A stretch of 64,000 bases of DNA from Kitasatospora sp. NA04385 (GCF_013364235.1 NZ_CP054919.1:349276-413275); one strand, 5' to 3'. Positions 17,965 to 27,337 are shown, counted from the stretch's first letter. Numbers and translations: made by a program. Notes: generated by a model not told the origin, from the sequence alone.

Positions 17965-19392
17965 TCACCGGGCCCCGTCGTCCGGCCGGTCCGCCATCGG
18001 GTACGGGACGAAGCTGCTGCTCCGTTCCCGCACCGCGAGCGGGCGGCCGAGCGGCGGGGCCGAGCGCTGCGGGCAGGCGGGGCGGTCGCAGACCTTGCAG
18101 CCCAGGCCGATGGGGGTGGCGGCGGCCTGGTCGGCGAGGTCGAGGCCGGCCGAGTAGACCAGGCGGTGGGCGTGCCGGAGTTCGCAGCCCAGGCCGATGG
18201 CGAAGGTCTTGCCGGGGCGCCCCCAGCCGCCGGGCGAGCGGGTGACGGTGCGGGCGGTCCACAGGTAGCGGCGGCCGTCGGGCATCGCGGCGACCTGGAC
18301 GTGCACCCGGCCGGGGGCGGCGAAGGCGTCGTAGACGTTCCACAGCGGGCAGGTGCCGCCGGTGCGGGAGAAGTGGAACGGGGTGGCGGACTGCCGTTTG
18401 GAGACGTTCCCGGCCCGGTCGACCCGGACGAAGCTGAACGGGACGCCGCGCAGCCTGGGGCGCTGCAGGGTGGACAGCCGGTGGCAGACCGTCTCGTAGC
18501 CGACGCCGAAGTGGTCGGCGAGGTGCTCGATGTCGTAGCGGGAGCGCTCGGCCTCGGCGTGGAAGGCGGCGTAGGGCAGGATCAGCGCGGCGGCGAAGTG
18601 GTGGGCCAGGCCGATCCGGGTGAGCGCGAAGGCGGTGGAGCCCTCGGGGTTGTCCTGGGCGGCGAGCTCGGACAGCAGCGGGCCGTGTTCCAGGTGGGCG
18701 AGTTCGGTGGCCATCCGGAACGCCTGCCGGCCGGGGCGCAGTCCGGGGGCCAGGTGCAGGACGCGGGTGCCGGGGTCGTAGCGGTGGAGGCGGTCGCCGA
18801 GGCCGTCGGAGGTGGTGATCCGCACCCCGTGCGCGCTGCTCAGCCGCTCGGCCAGGGCGCTGTGGGCGGTGCCCCGGCGCAGTCCGGTGTCGGCTGCCGA
18901 CCGCTCGGCGGCCAGGTCGAGTTCGTGGACGTAGTTGGTGCGGCGGTAGAAGAACTCGCGGACTTCCTCGTGCGGGGTGCGGGCGGTCTCGGGCTCGGGC
19001 AGGCCGCGGTCGCCGGCCAGCACGGCGAGCTGTTCGGCGGTGTCGCGGCGGGTGCGCTGGAGGTCGAGCAGGACGCGGCCGACGGCGGGCAGCCGGGCGG
19101 CGAGGTCGTCCAGGTCTCCGGCGGTGAGGCGTCCGGCGGCGAGTTCGGCGGCCATCGCCTCGCGCAGTTCGGTGTTCAGCCGGGCGGTGTCGGAGGGGGC
19201 GAAGTAGCCCGCCTCGACGCCGAGTTCCTCGGTGAGGCGGAGCAGCACGGGGACGGTGAGCGGGCGGGCGTCGTGCTCCAGCTGGTTGAGGTAGCTGGGC
19301 GACAGGTCGAGGGCCCGGGCCAGCGCGGCCTGGCTGAGGCCGCGTTCCTCGCGCAGTCGGCGCAGCCGCGCGCCCGCGTACGTCTTGCCCAT
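17965..19392 (-). CDS. RamB/ScfR-like regulator of acetate/glyoxylate genes
   Basis: 475 aa. The N-terminal XRE helix-turn-helix is clear (LRRLREERGLSQAALARAL, SPSYLNQLEH). An ImmA/IrrE-like domain lies at about residues 155-300. The C-terminal short-chain-fatty-acyl-regulator domain has the family cysteines (GGTCPLW; GLGCELRHAH; GLGCKVCDRPACPQR). In corynebacteria and mycobacteria RamB controls the isocitrate lyase and malate synthase genes. Here the gene is divergent from aceA, matching that role. TTCGCA repeats lie just upstream of its start and again before aceA. Confidence 0.88.
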   Translation of the reverse strand: MGKTYAGARLRRLREERGLSQAALARALDLSPSYLNQLEHDARPLTVPVLLRLTEELGVEAGYFAPSDTARLNTELREAMAAELAAGRLTAGDLDDLAARLPAVGRVLLDLQRTRRDTAEQLAVLAGDRGLPEPETARTPHEEVREFFYRRTNYVHELDLAAERSAADTGLRRGTAHSALAERLSSAHGVRITTSDGLGDRLHRYDPGTRVLHLAPGLRPGRQAFRMATELAHLEHGPLLSELAAQDNPEGSTAFALTRIGLAHHFAAALILPYAAFHAEAERSRYDIEHLADHFGVGYETVCHRLSTLQRPRLRGVPFSFVRVDRAGNVSKRQSATPFHFSRTGGTCPLWNVYDAFAAPGRVHVQVAAMPDGRRYLWTARTVTRSPGGWGRPGKTFAIGLGCELRHAHRLVYSAGLDLADQAAATPIGLGCKVCDRPACPQRSAPPLGRPLAVRERSSSFVPYPMADRPDDGAR

Positions 19393-19445
19393 GGTGTCCC
19401 CTCCCGCCGTCCGGGCAGCCTAGCCGGTCGCCGCCTTCGCGGGGG

Positions 19446-19482
19446 TTCGCAGGATTCGCAGAAAGCCGCGCGGATCTTCGCA
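19446..19482. promoter_or_regulatory. TTCGCA repeats, candidate RamB-type operator
   Basis: TTCGCA occurs at 19446-19451, 19455-19460 and 19477-19482, 50-90 nt upstream of the regulator start. A further copy sits at 19712-19717, 42 nt before aceA. Known RamB sites contain a TTTGCA-like core, so these could be its binding sites for autoregulation and aceA control. The link is inference. Confidence 0.45.
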
Positions 19483-19545
19483 GTTCTCGGCAGCCGTCCA
19501 GTGGTGACGGGCCGTCGGCGCGCTGCCAGAGTCGTGGTGCGGCCG

Positions 19546-19660
19546 GACGGCACAGCAGCCGCCGGACGGCGCGGCAACGGCTGAACGGCACAACAGCCGC
19601 CGAACGGCCCAGCAACGACCGGACCGTACAGCAGCCGACCGGTACGGCCGGACCGCCGTC
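19546..19660. repeat. Degenerate 19-20 nt tandem repeat
   Basis: About six imperfect units of the pattern CGGACGGCACAGCAGCCGC fill this part of the aceA upstream region. They alternate CAGCAGCCG-like and CGGCAACGG-like forms. No gene overlaps convincingly. The remaining bases of the 366-nt ramB-aceA gap hold the TTCGCA motifs. Confidence 0.55.
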
Positions 19661-19758
19661 CGGACTCCTCCGGCCGCCCTCCCGCCGCGCGCGGTGAGGA
19701 TCGTCACACCCTTCGCAGGGGCACCCTCGTCGGGCCCCATGACCCTCGGGAGCGGATC

Positions 19759-21051
19759 ATGTCGCAGTCCATTCGGCAGCAGCAGCGGGAGCGGGCCGCC
19801 GCCCTGGAGGCGCGCTGGGCGTCCGAGCCGCGCTGGGCGGGGATCGAGCGCACCTACACGGCCGAGGACGTGGTGCGCCTGTCGGGTTCGGTGCGCGAGG
19901 AGCACACGCTGGCCCGGCGCGGCGCCGAGCGGCTGTGGCGGCTGCTGCACGAGCGCGACTACGTGCCCGCGCTGGGCGCGCTGACGGGCGGTCAGGCGGT
20001 GCAGATGGTCCGGGGCGGGCTGGAGGCGGTCTACCTGTCGGGCTGGCAGGTCGCCGCCGACGCCAACCAGGCCGGGCAGACCTACCCGGACCAGAGCCTG
20101 TACCCGGCGAACTCGGTGCCGCAGGTGGTGCGCCGGATCAACAACGCGCTGCTGCGCGCCGACCAGATCGACGCCGCCGAGGGCCAGGACGGCCCGGACT
20201 GGCTGGTGCCGATCGTCGCGGACGCCGAGGCCGGGTTCGGCGGCCCGCTGAACGCCTTCGAGCTGACCAGGGGCATGATCGCGGCCGGTGCGGCGGGCGT
20301 CCACTACGAGGACCAGCTGGCGTCCGAGAAGAAGTGCGGCCACCTGGGCGGCAAGGTGCTCGTCCCCACCGCCCAGCACGTGCGCACCCTGAACGCCGCC
20401 CGGCTGGCCGCCGACGTGGCCGACGTGCCGACGCTGGTCGTGGCCCGCACCGACGCGCTGGCGGCGAACCTGCTGACCAGCGACGTGGACGAGCGCGACG
20501 CCCGGTTCTGCACCGGCGAGCGCACCGCGGAGGGCTTCCACCGGGTCGAGCCGGGCATGGCGCCGGTGATCTCGCGCGGCCTGGCCTTCGCCCCGTACGC
20601 GGACCTGCTCTGGGTGGAGACCGGCACCCCGGACCTCGCCCAGGCGCGGGAGTTCGCCGAGGCGGTCAAGGCCGAGTACCCGGACAAGATGCTCGCGTAC
20701 AACTGCTCGCCGTCGTTCAACTGGAAGGCCGCGCTGGACGACGACCAGATCGCCAAGTTCCAGCGGGAGCTGGGCGCGATGGGCTACCGCTTCCAGTTCA
20801 TCACGCTGGCCGGCTTCCACGCGCTGAACCACTCGATGTTCCGGCTGGCCCGCGGCTACGCCGAGCACGGCATGACCGCGTACGTGGAGCTCCAGGAGGC
20901 CGAGTTCGCGTCCGCCGCGGACGGCTACACGGCGGTCAAGCACCAGCGCGAGGTCGGCACCGGCTGGTTCGACCTGGTCTCCACCGCGCTCAACCCGCAC
21001 GCCGAGACGCTCGCGCTGGCCGACTCCACCGAGGCCGAGCAGTTCCACTGA
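19759..21051 (+). CDS. aceA: Isocitrate lyase
   Basis: 430 aa, the usual length. It cleaves isocitrate to glyoxylate and succinate in the glyoxylate shunt. The catalytic loop KKCGH is at about residues 190-194. [21 protein letters not shown] and ADAEAGFGG are family motifs for Mg2+ and substrate binding, and YNCSPSFNW lies near residue 315. GGGAGCGG precedes the ATG. The divergent RamB-like gene is its likely regulator. A strong hairpin at 21112-21143 separates it from aceB, so the two may be transcribed partly independently. Confidence 0.97.
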   Translation: MSQSIRQQQRERAAALEARWASEPRWAGIERTYTAEDVVRLSGSVREEHTLARRGAERLWRLLHERDYVPALGALTGGQAVQMVRGGLEAVYLSGWQVAADANQAGQTYPDQSLYPANSVPQVVRRINNALLRADQIDAAEGQDGPDWLVPIVADAEAGFGGPLNAFELTRGMIAAGAAGVHYEDQLASEKKCGHLGGKVLVPTAQHVRTLNAARLAADVADVPTLVVARTDALAANLLTSDVDERDARFCTGERTAEGFHRVEPGMAPVISRGLAFAPYADLLWVETGTPDLAQAREFAEAVKAEYPDKMLAYNCSPSFNWKAALDDDQIAKFQRELGAMGYRFQFITLAGFHALNHSMFRLARGYAEHGMTAYVELQEAEFASAADGYTAVKHQREVGTGWFDLVSTALNPHAETLALADSTEAEQFH

Positions 21052-21111
21052 TCCGCCCCGCGGCGGCCGCCCCGGCAGGACGCGGGGGCTCCACGGCCGC
21101 CGCCCGCCCCG

Positions 21112-21143
21112 CCCGGGGCCTCGTTGAGGGACGAGGCCCCGGG
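21112..21143 (+). terminator. Hairpin between aceA and aceB
   Basis: A perfect 13-bp stem, CCCGGGGCCTCGT with ACGAGGCCCCGGG, encloses a 6-nt loop 60 nt after the aceA stop. No T-run follows, as is usual in actinobacteria. It may end most aceA transcripts and reduce aceB expression. Confidence 0.65.
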
Positions 21144-21184
21144 CCCCACCCCCCGATCCCCGCCGACTGCCCCTGGAGTACCGG

Positions 21185-22828
21185 ATGAGCCCGACCAGCC
21201 GCACCGAGACCAGCATCGAGGTCCTCGGCGTGCCCGAGGACCGCTTCGAGGAGGTCCTCACTCCGGCCGCCCTGGAGTTCGTGGCCCGCCTGCACGAGGT
21301 CTTCGCCGGCCGCCGCACCGCCCTGCTCGCCGAACGCGCCCGCCGGGCCGCCGAGTTGGCGAGCGGCGGCACGCTGGACTTCCTCCCCGGCACCGCCGCC
21401 GTCCGGGCCGACGACAGCTGGCGGGTGGCCGGCGCCGGGCCCGGGCTGGCGGACCGCCGGGTGGAGATCACCGGCCCGCCGGAACGCCGGATGACCGTCA
21501 ACGCGCTCAACTCCGGCGCCCGGGTGTGGCTGGCGGACTTCGAGGACGCCACCGCCCCGACCTGGCACAACCTGGTCACCGGCCAGCTCAACCTGATCGA
21601 CGCCCTCGACCGGCGGATCGACTTCACCGACGCCCGGGGCAAGGCGTATGCGCTCAAGCCCGCCGCCGAACTCGCCACCGTCGTGGTCCGCCCGCGCGGC
21701 TGGCACCTGGACGAGCACCACCTGCTCATCGACGGCCGCCCCACCGTCGCCGCCCTGGTCGACTTCGGCCTGCACCTGTTCCACTGCGGGCAGCGCCAGA
21801 TCGACCGCGGCCACGGCCCGTACTTCTACCTCCCCAAACTGGAGAACCACCTCGAAGCCCGGCTCTGGAACGAGGTGTTCACCTTCGCACAGGCCGCGCT
21901 CGGCCTGCCGTACGGCACGATCCGCGCCACCGTGCTGATCGAGACCGTCACCGCCGCGTTCGAGATGGACGAGATCCTCTACGAACTGCGGGACCACGCC
22001 GCCGGGTTGAACGCCGGGCGGTGGGACTACCTGTTCTCGCTGATCAAGAACTTCGCCCAGGCCGGGCCGCGGTTCGTGCTGCCCGACCGGGCCACCCTCA
22101 CCATGACGCAGCCCTTCCTGCGGGCCTACACCGACCTGCTGGTGCGCACCTGCCACCGGCGCGGCGCGCACGCGATCGGCGGCATGGCCGCAGCGGTCCC
22201 GCAGCGCGACCCGGCGGCCCACGAGGCCGCGCTGACCCGGGTGCGGATCGACAAGGAGCGCGAGGCCGGCGACGGCTTCGACGGCTCCTGGGTGGCGCAC
22301 CCCGCGCTGGTGGACACCTGCCGCACCGCCTTCGACGCCGTGCTGGGCGGGCGACCGCACCAGTTGGAGCGCACCCGGGAGGACGTCGACGTCACCGCCG
22401 CCGACCTGCTGGCCGTCCACCGGCTGACCGCCGGGCTGCCCAGCGAGGAGGGGATGCGCGCCAACGCCGCCGTCGCGCTGCGCTACCTGACCGCCTGGCT
22501 GGGCGGCTCCGGCGCGGTCGCCGTGTTCGGCCTGATGGAGGACGTCGCCACCGCCGAGATCGCCCGCTGCCAGCTCTGGCAGTGGCAGCACCACCGCACC
22601 CGGCTCACCGGCGGCTCGCTCGCCACCCCGGGCACCGTCCGGCGGCTGATCGACCGCGAACGGGCCGCGCTGCTCGCCGAGGGCGCCGACCCGGCGCGGG
22701 TGGACGACGCGGTGCGGATCCTGGCGGAGACCGCGCTCGGCGAGCAGCTGCCCGGTTTCCTCACCACCGCCGCGTACGCCCGCCACCTGGTCCGCACCAC
22801 CGCCCCGGCCCCGGCGGTGGCCCGGTGA
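21185..22828 (+). CDS. aceB: Malate synthase A
   Basis: 547 aa. It condenses glyoxylate with acetyl-CoA to malate. Motifs include VWLADFEDATAPTW (about residue 117), RPRGWHLDE, the ATVLIETVTAAFEMDEIL barrel strand and GRWDYLFSLIKNF (about 278). A late Asp/Glu-containing region FGLMEDVATAEI is also present. Length and motif order fit the A-type enzyme. It is the second enzyme of the glyoxylate bypass, next to aceA, and its stop overlaps the GTG of the downstream dehydrogenase (GTGA), indicating translational coupling. Confidence 0.95.
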   Translation: MSPTSRTETSIEVLGVPEDRFEEVLTPAALEFVARLHEVFAGRRTALLAERARRAAELASGGTLDFLPGTAAVRADDSWRVAGAGPGLADRRVEITGPPERRMTVNALNSGARVWLADFEDATAPTWHNLVTGQLNLIDALDRRIDFTDARGKAYALKPAAELATVVVRPRGWHLDEHHLLIDGRPTVAALVDFGLHLFHCGQRQIDRGHGPYFYLPKLENHLEARLWNEVFTFAQAALGLPYGTIRATVLIETVTAAFEMDEILYELRDHAAGLNAGRWDYLFSLIKNFAQAGPRFVLPDRATLTMTQPFLRAYTDLLVRTCHRRGAHAIGGMAAAVPQRDPAAHEAALTRVRIDKEREAGDGFDGSWVAHPALVDTCRTAFDAVLGGRPHQLERTREDVDVTAADLLAVHRLTAGLPSEEGMRANAAVALRYLTAWLGGSGAVAVFGLMEDVATAEIARCQLWQWQHHRTRLTGGSLATPGTVRRLIDRERAALLAEGADPARVDDAVRILAETALGEQLPGFLTTAAYARHLVRTTAPAPAVAR

Positions 22829-23694
22829 GCGCGCTGCGCCGGGTCGCGGTGCTCGGCGCCGGGCAGATGGGCTCCGGCATCGCCGAGGTGTTCGCCCGGG
22901 CCGGCCTGGACACCGTGGTCTGCGAGGACGGCCCCGACCGGCTGCGCGCCGCCCGCCGCCGGATCGACCGCTCGCTGCACCGGGCCGCCGACCGCGGCCG
23001 GATCAGCGCGGAGCAGCGCACCGACGCCTGGGCGCACCTGCTGTTCACCGACGACCTGGACGCCCTCGCCGACCGGCAGTTGACCGTCGAGGCGGTCCCC
23101 GAGGACGAGCCGCTGAAGCTGCGCCTGCTGGCCGCCCTGGACAAGGTCCTGGCCGACCCGGAGGCGGTGATCGCCACCAACACCTCCGCCCTGCCGGTCA
23201 CCCGGCTGGGCATCGCCACCGGCCGCCCCGCCCGCGTGCTGGGGCTGCACTTCTTCAACCCGGCGCCGGTGATGCCGCTGGTCGAGCTCGTCCCGTCGCT
23301 GCACACCGCGCCCGAAGTGGCCGACCGCGTCGAGGAGTTCGCCCGGGACGTGCTCGGCAAGCGGGTGGTCCGGGCCCGGGACCGGGCGGGCTTCGTGGTC
23401 AACGCGCTGCTCGTCCCGTACCTGCTCTCGGCGATCCGGATGGCCGAGGGCGGGCACGCCGACGCGGCCGACATCGACGCCGCCATGGTGCACGGCTGCG
23501 CCCACCCGATGGGCCCGCTCGCGCTGGCCGACCTGATCGGCCTGGACACCGTCGAGGCGATCGCCCGCGCGATGTACGACGAGGACAAGGAGCCGCTGCA
23601 CGCCCCGTCCCCGCTGCTGTCCCGGATGGTCGAGGCGGGCCTGCTCGGCCGCCGGAGCGGGCGCGGCTTCCACCGGTACGACCCGGCCCCCTGA
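22825..23694 (+). CDS. 3-hydroxybutyryl-CoA (3-hydroxyacyl-CoA) dehydrogenase
   Basis: 289 aa starting at the GTG that overlaps the aceB stop. The N-terminal NAD-binding motif is LGAGQMGSGIAE. HFFNPAPVMPLVELV at about residue 140 carries the catalytic His-Glu region, and DRAGFVVNALLVPYL and DLIGLDT are further signatures. It oxidises 3-hydroxyacyl-CoA to 3-ketoacyl-CoA in beta-oxidation or acetoacetyl-CoA metabolism. Coupling to malate synthase suggests joint use during growth on fatty acids, acetate or polyhydroxybutyrate. Confidence 0.92.
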   Translation: MSALRRVAVLGAGQMGSGIAEVFARAGLDTVVCEDGPDRLRAARRRIDRSLHRAADRGRISAEQRTDAWAHLLFTDDLDALADRQLTVEAVPEDEPLKLRLLAALDKVLADPEAVIATNTSALPVTRLGIATGRPARVLGLHFFNPAPVMPLVELVPSLHTAPEVADRVEEFARDVLGKRVVRARDRAGFVVNALLVPYLLSAIRMAEGGHADAADIDAAMVHGCAHPMGPLALADLIGLDTVEAIARAMYDEDKEPLHAPSPLLSRMVEAGLLGRRSGRGFHRYDPAP

Positions 23695-23724
23695 CGGCCG
23701 GCCGGGTGCGGTGGGGGCACAATC

Positions 23725-24492
23725 GTGGCCATGCGCACTCTTCTGGTCATCGGCATCGGTGCGGGCGATCCCGACCACCTCACCCTGGAGGCGGTCAAGG
23801 CGATCGGCCGCACCGACGTGTTCCTGCTGCTGGACAAGCCCGCCGAACGGCAGGACCTGATGCGGCTGCGGCGGGACATGATCGCCGAGCACGGCCGTCC
23901 CGGGCACCGGGTGGTCGAGCTGGTCGACCCGGCCCGGGACCGCGGCACGGCCGCGTACGCGCAGGCCGTGGAGGAGTGGCGGGAGCGGCGGGCGGACCTG
24001 GTGGAGCGGGCCGTGGCCGAGGAGGTCCCGGACGGCGGGACGGGTGCGCTGCTGGTGTGGGGCGACCCGGCGCTGTACGACAGCGTGACCGCCGTGCTGG
24101 ACCGGATCCTGGCGCGCGGACGCACCGGGTTCGCCTACACGGTGGTCCCCGGGATCAGCAGCGTGTCGGTCCTGGCGGCCCGGCACCGCACCACGCTGAC
24201 CCGCACCGCGCGGCCGGTGCGGATCACCACCGGGCGGCGGCTGGCCGCCGAGGGCTTCGGGCCCGGTGCGGAGGACGCGGTGGTGATGCTGGACGGGCAG
24301 GGGGCGTTCGCCGAGATCGACCCGGCGGGCGTGCACATCCACTACGGCGCCTACCTGGGCACCGAGGACGAGATCCTGGTCTCCGGCCCGCTGGCCGAGC
24401 ACGCCGACCGGATCGCCGCGCTGCGGGCCGAGGCGCGCGAGCGCAAGGGCTGGCTGATGGACAGCTACCTGCTGCGCCGCACCGACGGCTGA
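23725..24492 (+). CDS. cobF: Precorrin-6A synthase (deacetylating)
   Basis: 255 aa, a tetrapyrrole methylase-fold protein. GIGAGDPDHLTLEAVKAI is the N-terminal SAM-binding loop, WGDPALYDS and VVPGISSVSVLAARH are the other family motifs, and HYGAYLGTEDE is specific to CobF-type enzymes. It methylates C-1 of precorrin-5 and releases acetate in aerobic B12 synthesis, so the organism probably makes cobalamin itself. The GTG at 23725 is preferred to the ATG at 23731 because of GGTGGGGG spacing. A terminator follows, then the metE riboswitch. Confidence 0.9.
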   Translation: MAMRTLLVIGIGAGDPDHLTLEAVKAIGRTDVFLLLDKPAERQDLMRLRRDMIAEHGRPGHRVVELVDPARDRGTAAYAQAVEEWRERRADLVERAVAEEVPDGGTGALLVWGDPALYDSVTAVLDRILARGRTGFAYTVVPGISSVSVLAARHRTTLTRTARPVRITTGRRLAAEGFGPGAEDAVVMLDGQGAFAEIDPAGVHIHYGAYLGTEDEILVSGPLAEHADRIAALRAEARERKGWLMDSYLLRRTDG

Positions 24493-24576
24493 ACCCGACC
24501 GCCGTCCCGTCCGGAGCCCGTCCTGACCGAGCCCGTCCTGTCCGGAACCCGATCCGACCGAGCCCGTCCTGTCCGA

Positions 24577-24602
24577 AACCCGTCCCACGGATCGGACGGG
24601 TT
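24577..24602 (+). terminator. Terminator hairpin after cobF
   Basis: AACCCGTCC and GGACGGGTT form a perfect 9-bp stem with an 8-nt loop, 85 nt after the cobF stop. Just upstream are two copies of GACCGAGCCCGTCCTGTCCG-like sequence (from about 24523 and 24556). Confidence 0.6.
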
Positions 24603-24648
24603 CGGGAGTTCGCGCCGGAATCCGCCCGGTCCGTTCTACACTGGCGGC

Positions 24649-24860
24649 GCGACTGGTTCGCCCCGTCCGCCAGGCGGGGCGTCGTAAGAGGGAACCCGGT
24701 GACGCCTTTAACGGCCAGTCCGGGACTGCCCCGCAGCGGTGAGTGGGAACGACCGCCGTCATACGCACTGGGCCCGGGAGGGTCTGGGAAGCGACGGCCA
24801 GTAGGTGCCCGGGAACGATCTCGATCCCCCGGGTGTGCCCGCGAGTCCGAAGACCTGCCC
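24649..24860 (+). promoter_or_regulatory. Cobalamin riboswitch upstream of metE
   Basis: Conserved cobalamin-aptamer blocks appear in order: AAGAGGGAACCCGGTG (24685-24700), CCGGGACTGCCCCGCAGCGG, GGGAACGACCGCC, GGGAAGCGACGGCCAGTAGG and GCGAGTCCGAAGACCTGCC (24841-24859). It precedes metE, the B12-independent methionine synthase, a classic riboswitch target that is shut off when B12 is present. Compared with the copy at 39275, the loop between CCGGTG and CCGGG is 18 nt rather than 5, an unusual 13-nt expansion. Confidence 0.93.
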
Positions 24861-24865
24861 GTTGC

Positions 24866-24889
24866 CCGGGTGCGAACGTTCGCACCCGG
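24866..24889 (+). terminator. Expression-platform hairpin of the metE riboswitch
   Basis: A perfect palindrome with 12-nt arms (CCGGGTGCGAAC / GTTCGCACCCGG) begins 6 nt after the aptamer. A similar perfect hairpin follows the aptamer at 39474. Its position suggests it is the switching element, acting as a terminator or as part of a sequester/antisequester pair. Confidence 0.5.
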
Positions 24890-25030
24890 TAGCCGGTGAC
24901 CTCGAGGGCGGGTCGGCACGGACACCCGGCGGGCACGCGCGCTCCGGCGCCGCACCCCGCCCGGTCTCGCCACCCCCGCGCGCCCTCCTGTGCACCGGCC
25001 CCAGGATCAAGGCTCGCGAGGAGAGTCCCC

Positions 25031-27337
25031 TTGACTACGAAGTCCGTAGCCGCGGCAACCGTTCACGGATACCCCCGCCAGGGCGGCAACCGGGAACTGA
25101 AGAAGGCGATCGAGGGCTACTGGAAGGGCGCCGTCACCGCGGAAGCCCTGCTGGCCACCGCCGCCGACCTGCGCCGGAGCAACTGGAAGCAGCTCGCCGA
25201 GGCGGGCGTCCAGGAAGTCCCCACCGGCGACTTCTCGTTGTACGACCACGTGCTGGACACCACCGTCGCCGTCGGCGCGATCCCGCCCCGGCACCGGGCC
25301 GCGGTGGCCGCCGACCCGCTGGCCGGGTACTTCGCGATGGCCCGCGGCACCCAGCAGGCACCGCCGCTGGAGATGACCAAGTGGTTCGACACCAACTACC
25401 ACTACCTGGTGCCCGAGTTGGGCCCGGACACGGTGTTCGCCGCGAATCCCGCCAAGGCCGTCGCCGAGCTCGGCGAGGCGCTCGCGCTCGGCCACGCCGC
25501 CCGCCCGGTGCTGGTCGGCCCGATCACCTACCTGCTGCTCGCCAAGCCCGCGCCCGACGCGCCCGCCGACTTCCAGCCGCTCACCCTGCTGGACCGGCTG
25601 CTGCCGGTCTACGCGGAGCTGCTGGCCGACCTGCGGGCGGCCGGCGCCGCCTGGGTGCAGCTGGACGAGCCCGCCCTCGTCCAGGACCGCACCCCGGCCG
25701 AGCTGAACGCCGCCGCCCGCGCCTACCGGGAGCTCGGCGCCCCGGCCGACCGGCCGAAGCTGCTGGTCGCCTCCTACTTCGACCGGCTCGGCGAAGCCCT
25801 GCCGGTGCTGGCCAAGGCCCCCGTCGAGGGCCTGGCCCTCGACTTCACCGGGCCCGCCGCCGCCAACCTGGACGACCTGGCCGCCCTCGGCGGGCTGCCC
25901 GGCAAGCGGCTGGTCGCGGGCGTGGTCGACGGCCGCAACGTGTGGATCAACGACCTGGGCAAGTCCCTCACCACCCTGGGCACCCTGCTCGGCCTCGCCG
26001 ACACGGTGGACGTCGCCACCTCCTGCTCGCTGCTGCACGTCCCGCTGGACGCCGCCGCCGAACGCGACCTCGACCCGCAGATCGCCCGCTGGCTGGCCTT
26101 CGCCCGCCAGAAGGCCGCCGAAGTGGCCCTGCTGGCCCGCGCCCTGCGCGAGGGCACCGACGCCGTCACCGCCCGGCTCACCGCCAACCGCGCCGACCTG
26201 GCCTCCCGCACCACCTCCCCCATCACCCGCGACCCGGCCGTCCGGGCCCGCACCGCCGCCGTCACCGACGCCGACACCAGCCGGGCCCAGCCCTACCCGC
26301 AGCGCGCCGAAGCCCAGCGCGCCCGCCTCCAGCTGCCGCCGCTGCCCACCACCACCATCGGCTCCTTCCCGCAGACCACCGAACTGCGCACCACCCGGGC
26401 CGAGTTGAACGCCGGACGGCTGAACGCGGCCGACTACCGCAAGCGGATGGAGGCCGAGGTCCGCGCGGTGATCGCGTACCAGGAGCAGGCCGGGCTGGAC
26501 GTGCTGGTGCACGGCGAGCCCGAACGCAACGACATGGTGCAGTACTTCGCCGAGCAGCTCACCGGCTACCTCGCCACCCGGCACGGCTGGGTCCAGTCCT
26601 ACGGCACCCGCTACGTCCGCCCGCCGGTCCTGGCCGGCGACATCTCCCGCCCGCAGCCGATGACCGTCGACTGGTACGCCTACGCGCAGGGCCTGACCGA
26701 CCGCCCGGTCAAGGGCATGCTGACCGGCCCGGTCACCATGCTCGCCTGGTCCTTCGTCCGCGACGACCAGCCGCTCGCCGACACCGCCCAGCAGGTCGCC
26801 CTCGCCCTGCGCGACGAGGTGAACGACCTGGAAGCCGCCGGCGCCGCCGTCATCCAGGTCGACGAGCCCGCGCTGCGCGAAACCCTGCCGCTGCGCCGCG
26901 CCGGGTGGCCCGCCTACCTCGACTGGGCCACCGACGCGTTCCGCCTCACCACCTCCGGCGTCCGCGCCGACACCCAGATCCACACCCACATGTGCTACGC
27001 CGAGTTCGGCGACATCCTGCGCGCCATCGAGGAGTTGGACGCCGACGTGATCTCGCTGGAGGCCGCCCGCTCGCACATGCAGGTGGCCCGCGAACTGGCC
27101 GAGGCGGGTTACCTCGCCGAGGTCGGCCCGGGCGTGTGGGACATCCACTCCCCGCGCGTGCCGAGCACCGAGGAGGCGCTCGGCCTGCTGCGCGCCGGGC
27201 TCGCCGCGATCCCGGTCGAACGCCTGTGGGTCAACCCCGACTGCGGCCTGAAGACCCGCGGCTGGCCCGAGACCCGCGCCTCGATCGACAGCCTGGTCGC
27301 CGCCGCCCGCACCCTGCGCGCCGAGCTGGCCGACTGA
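25031..27337 (+). CDS. metE: Cobalamin-independent methionine synthase
   Basis: 768 aa from a TTG start (LTTKSVAAATVHGYPRQG) with GAGGAGAG 5 nt upstream. Two related barrel halves are visible: HGYPRQGGNRELKKAIEGYW at the N-terminus and TTTIGSFPQTTELR (about residue 438) opening the second half. Zinc ligands lie in HTHMCYAEF and NPDCGLKTR near the C-terminus, with RPVKGMLTGPVTML between. It transfers a methyl group from methyl-tetrahydrofolate-polyglutamate to homocysteine. The riboswitch in its leader should repress it when cobalamin allows MetH to take over. metF, which makes the methyl donor, is convergent downstream. Confidence 0.97.
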   Translation: MTTKSVAAATVHGYPRQGGNRELKKAIEGYWKGAVTAEALLATAADLRRSNWKQLAEAGVQEVPTGDFSLYDHVLDTTVAVGAIPPRHRAAVAADPLAGYFAMARGTQQAPPLEMTKWFDTNYHYLVPELGPDTVFAANPAKAVAELGEALALGHAARPVLVGPITYLLLAKPAPDAPADFQPLTLLDRLLPVYAELLADLRAAGAAWVQLDEPALVQDRTPAELNAAARAYRELGAPADRPKLLVASYFDRLGEALPVLAKAPVEGLALDFTGPAAANLDDLAALGGLPGKRLVAGVVDGRNVWINDLGKSLTTLGTLLGLADTVDVATSCSLLHVPLDAAAERDLDPQIARWLAFARQKAAEVALLARALREGTDAVTARLTANRADLASRTTSPITRDPAVRARTAAVTDADTSRAQPYPQRAEAQRARLQLPPLPTTTIGSFPQTTELRTTRAELNAGRLNAADYRKRMEAEVRAVIAYQEQAGLDVLVHGEPERNDMVQYFAEQLTGYLATRHGWVQSYGTRYVRPPVLAGDISRPQPMTVDWYAYAQGLTDRPVKGMLTGPVTMLAWSFVRDDQPLADTAQQVALALRDEVNDLEAAGAAVIQVDEPALRETLPLRRAGWPAYLDWATDAFRLTTSGVRADTQIHTHMCYAEFGDILRAIEELDADVISLEAARSHMQVARELAEAGYLAEVGPGVWDIHSPRVPSTEEALGLLRAGLAAIPVERLWVNPDCGLKTRGWPETRASIDSLVAAARTLRAELAD

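Noticed and set aside
19420..21744. Long minus-strand ORF opposite aceA and aceB
   Set aside because: Shadow of the conserved aceA and aceB genes; no family motif and biased composition.
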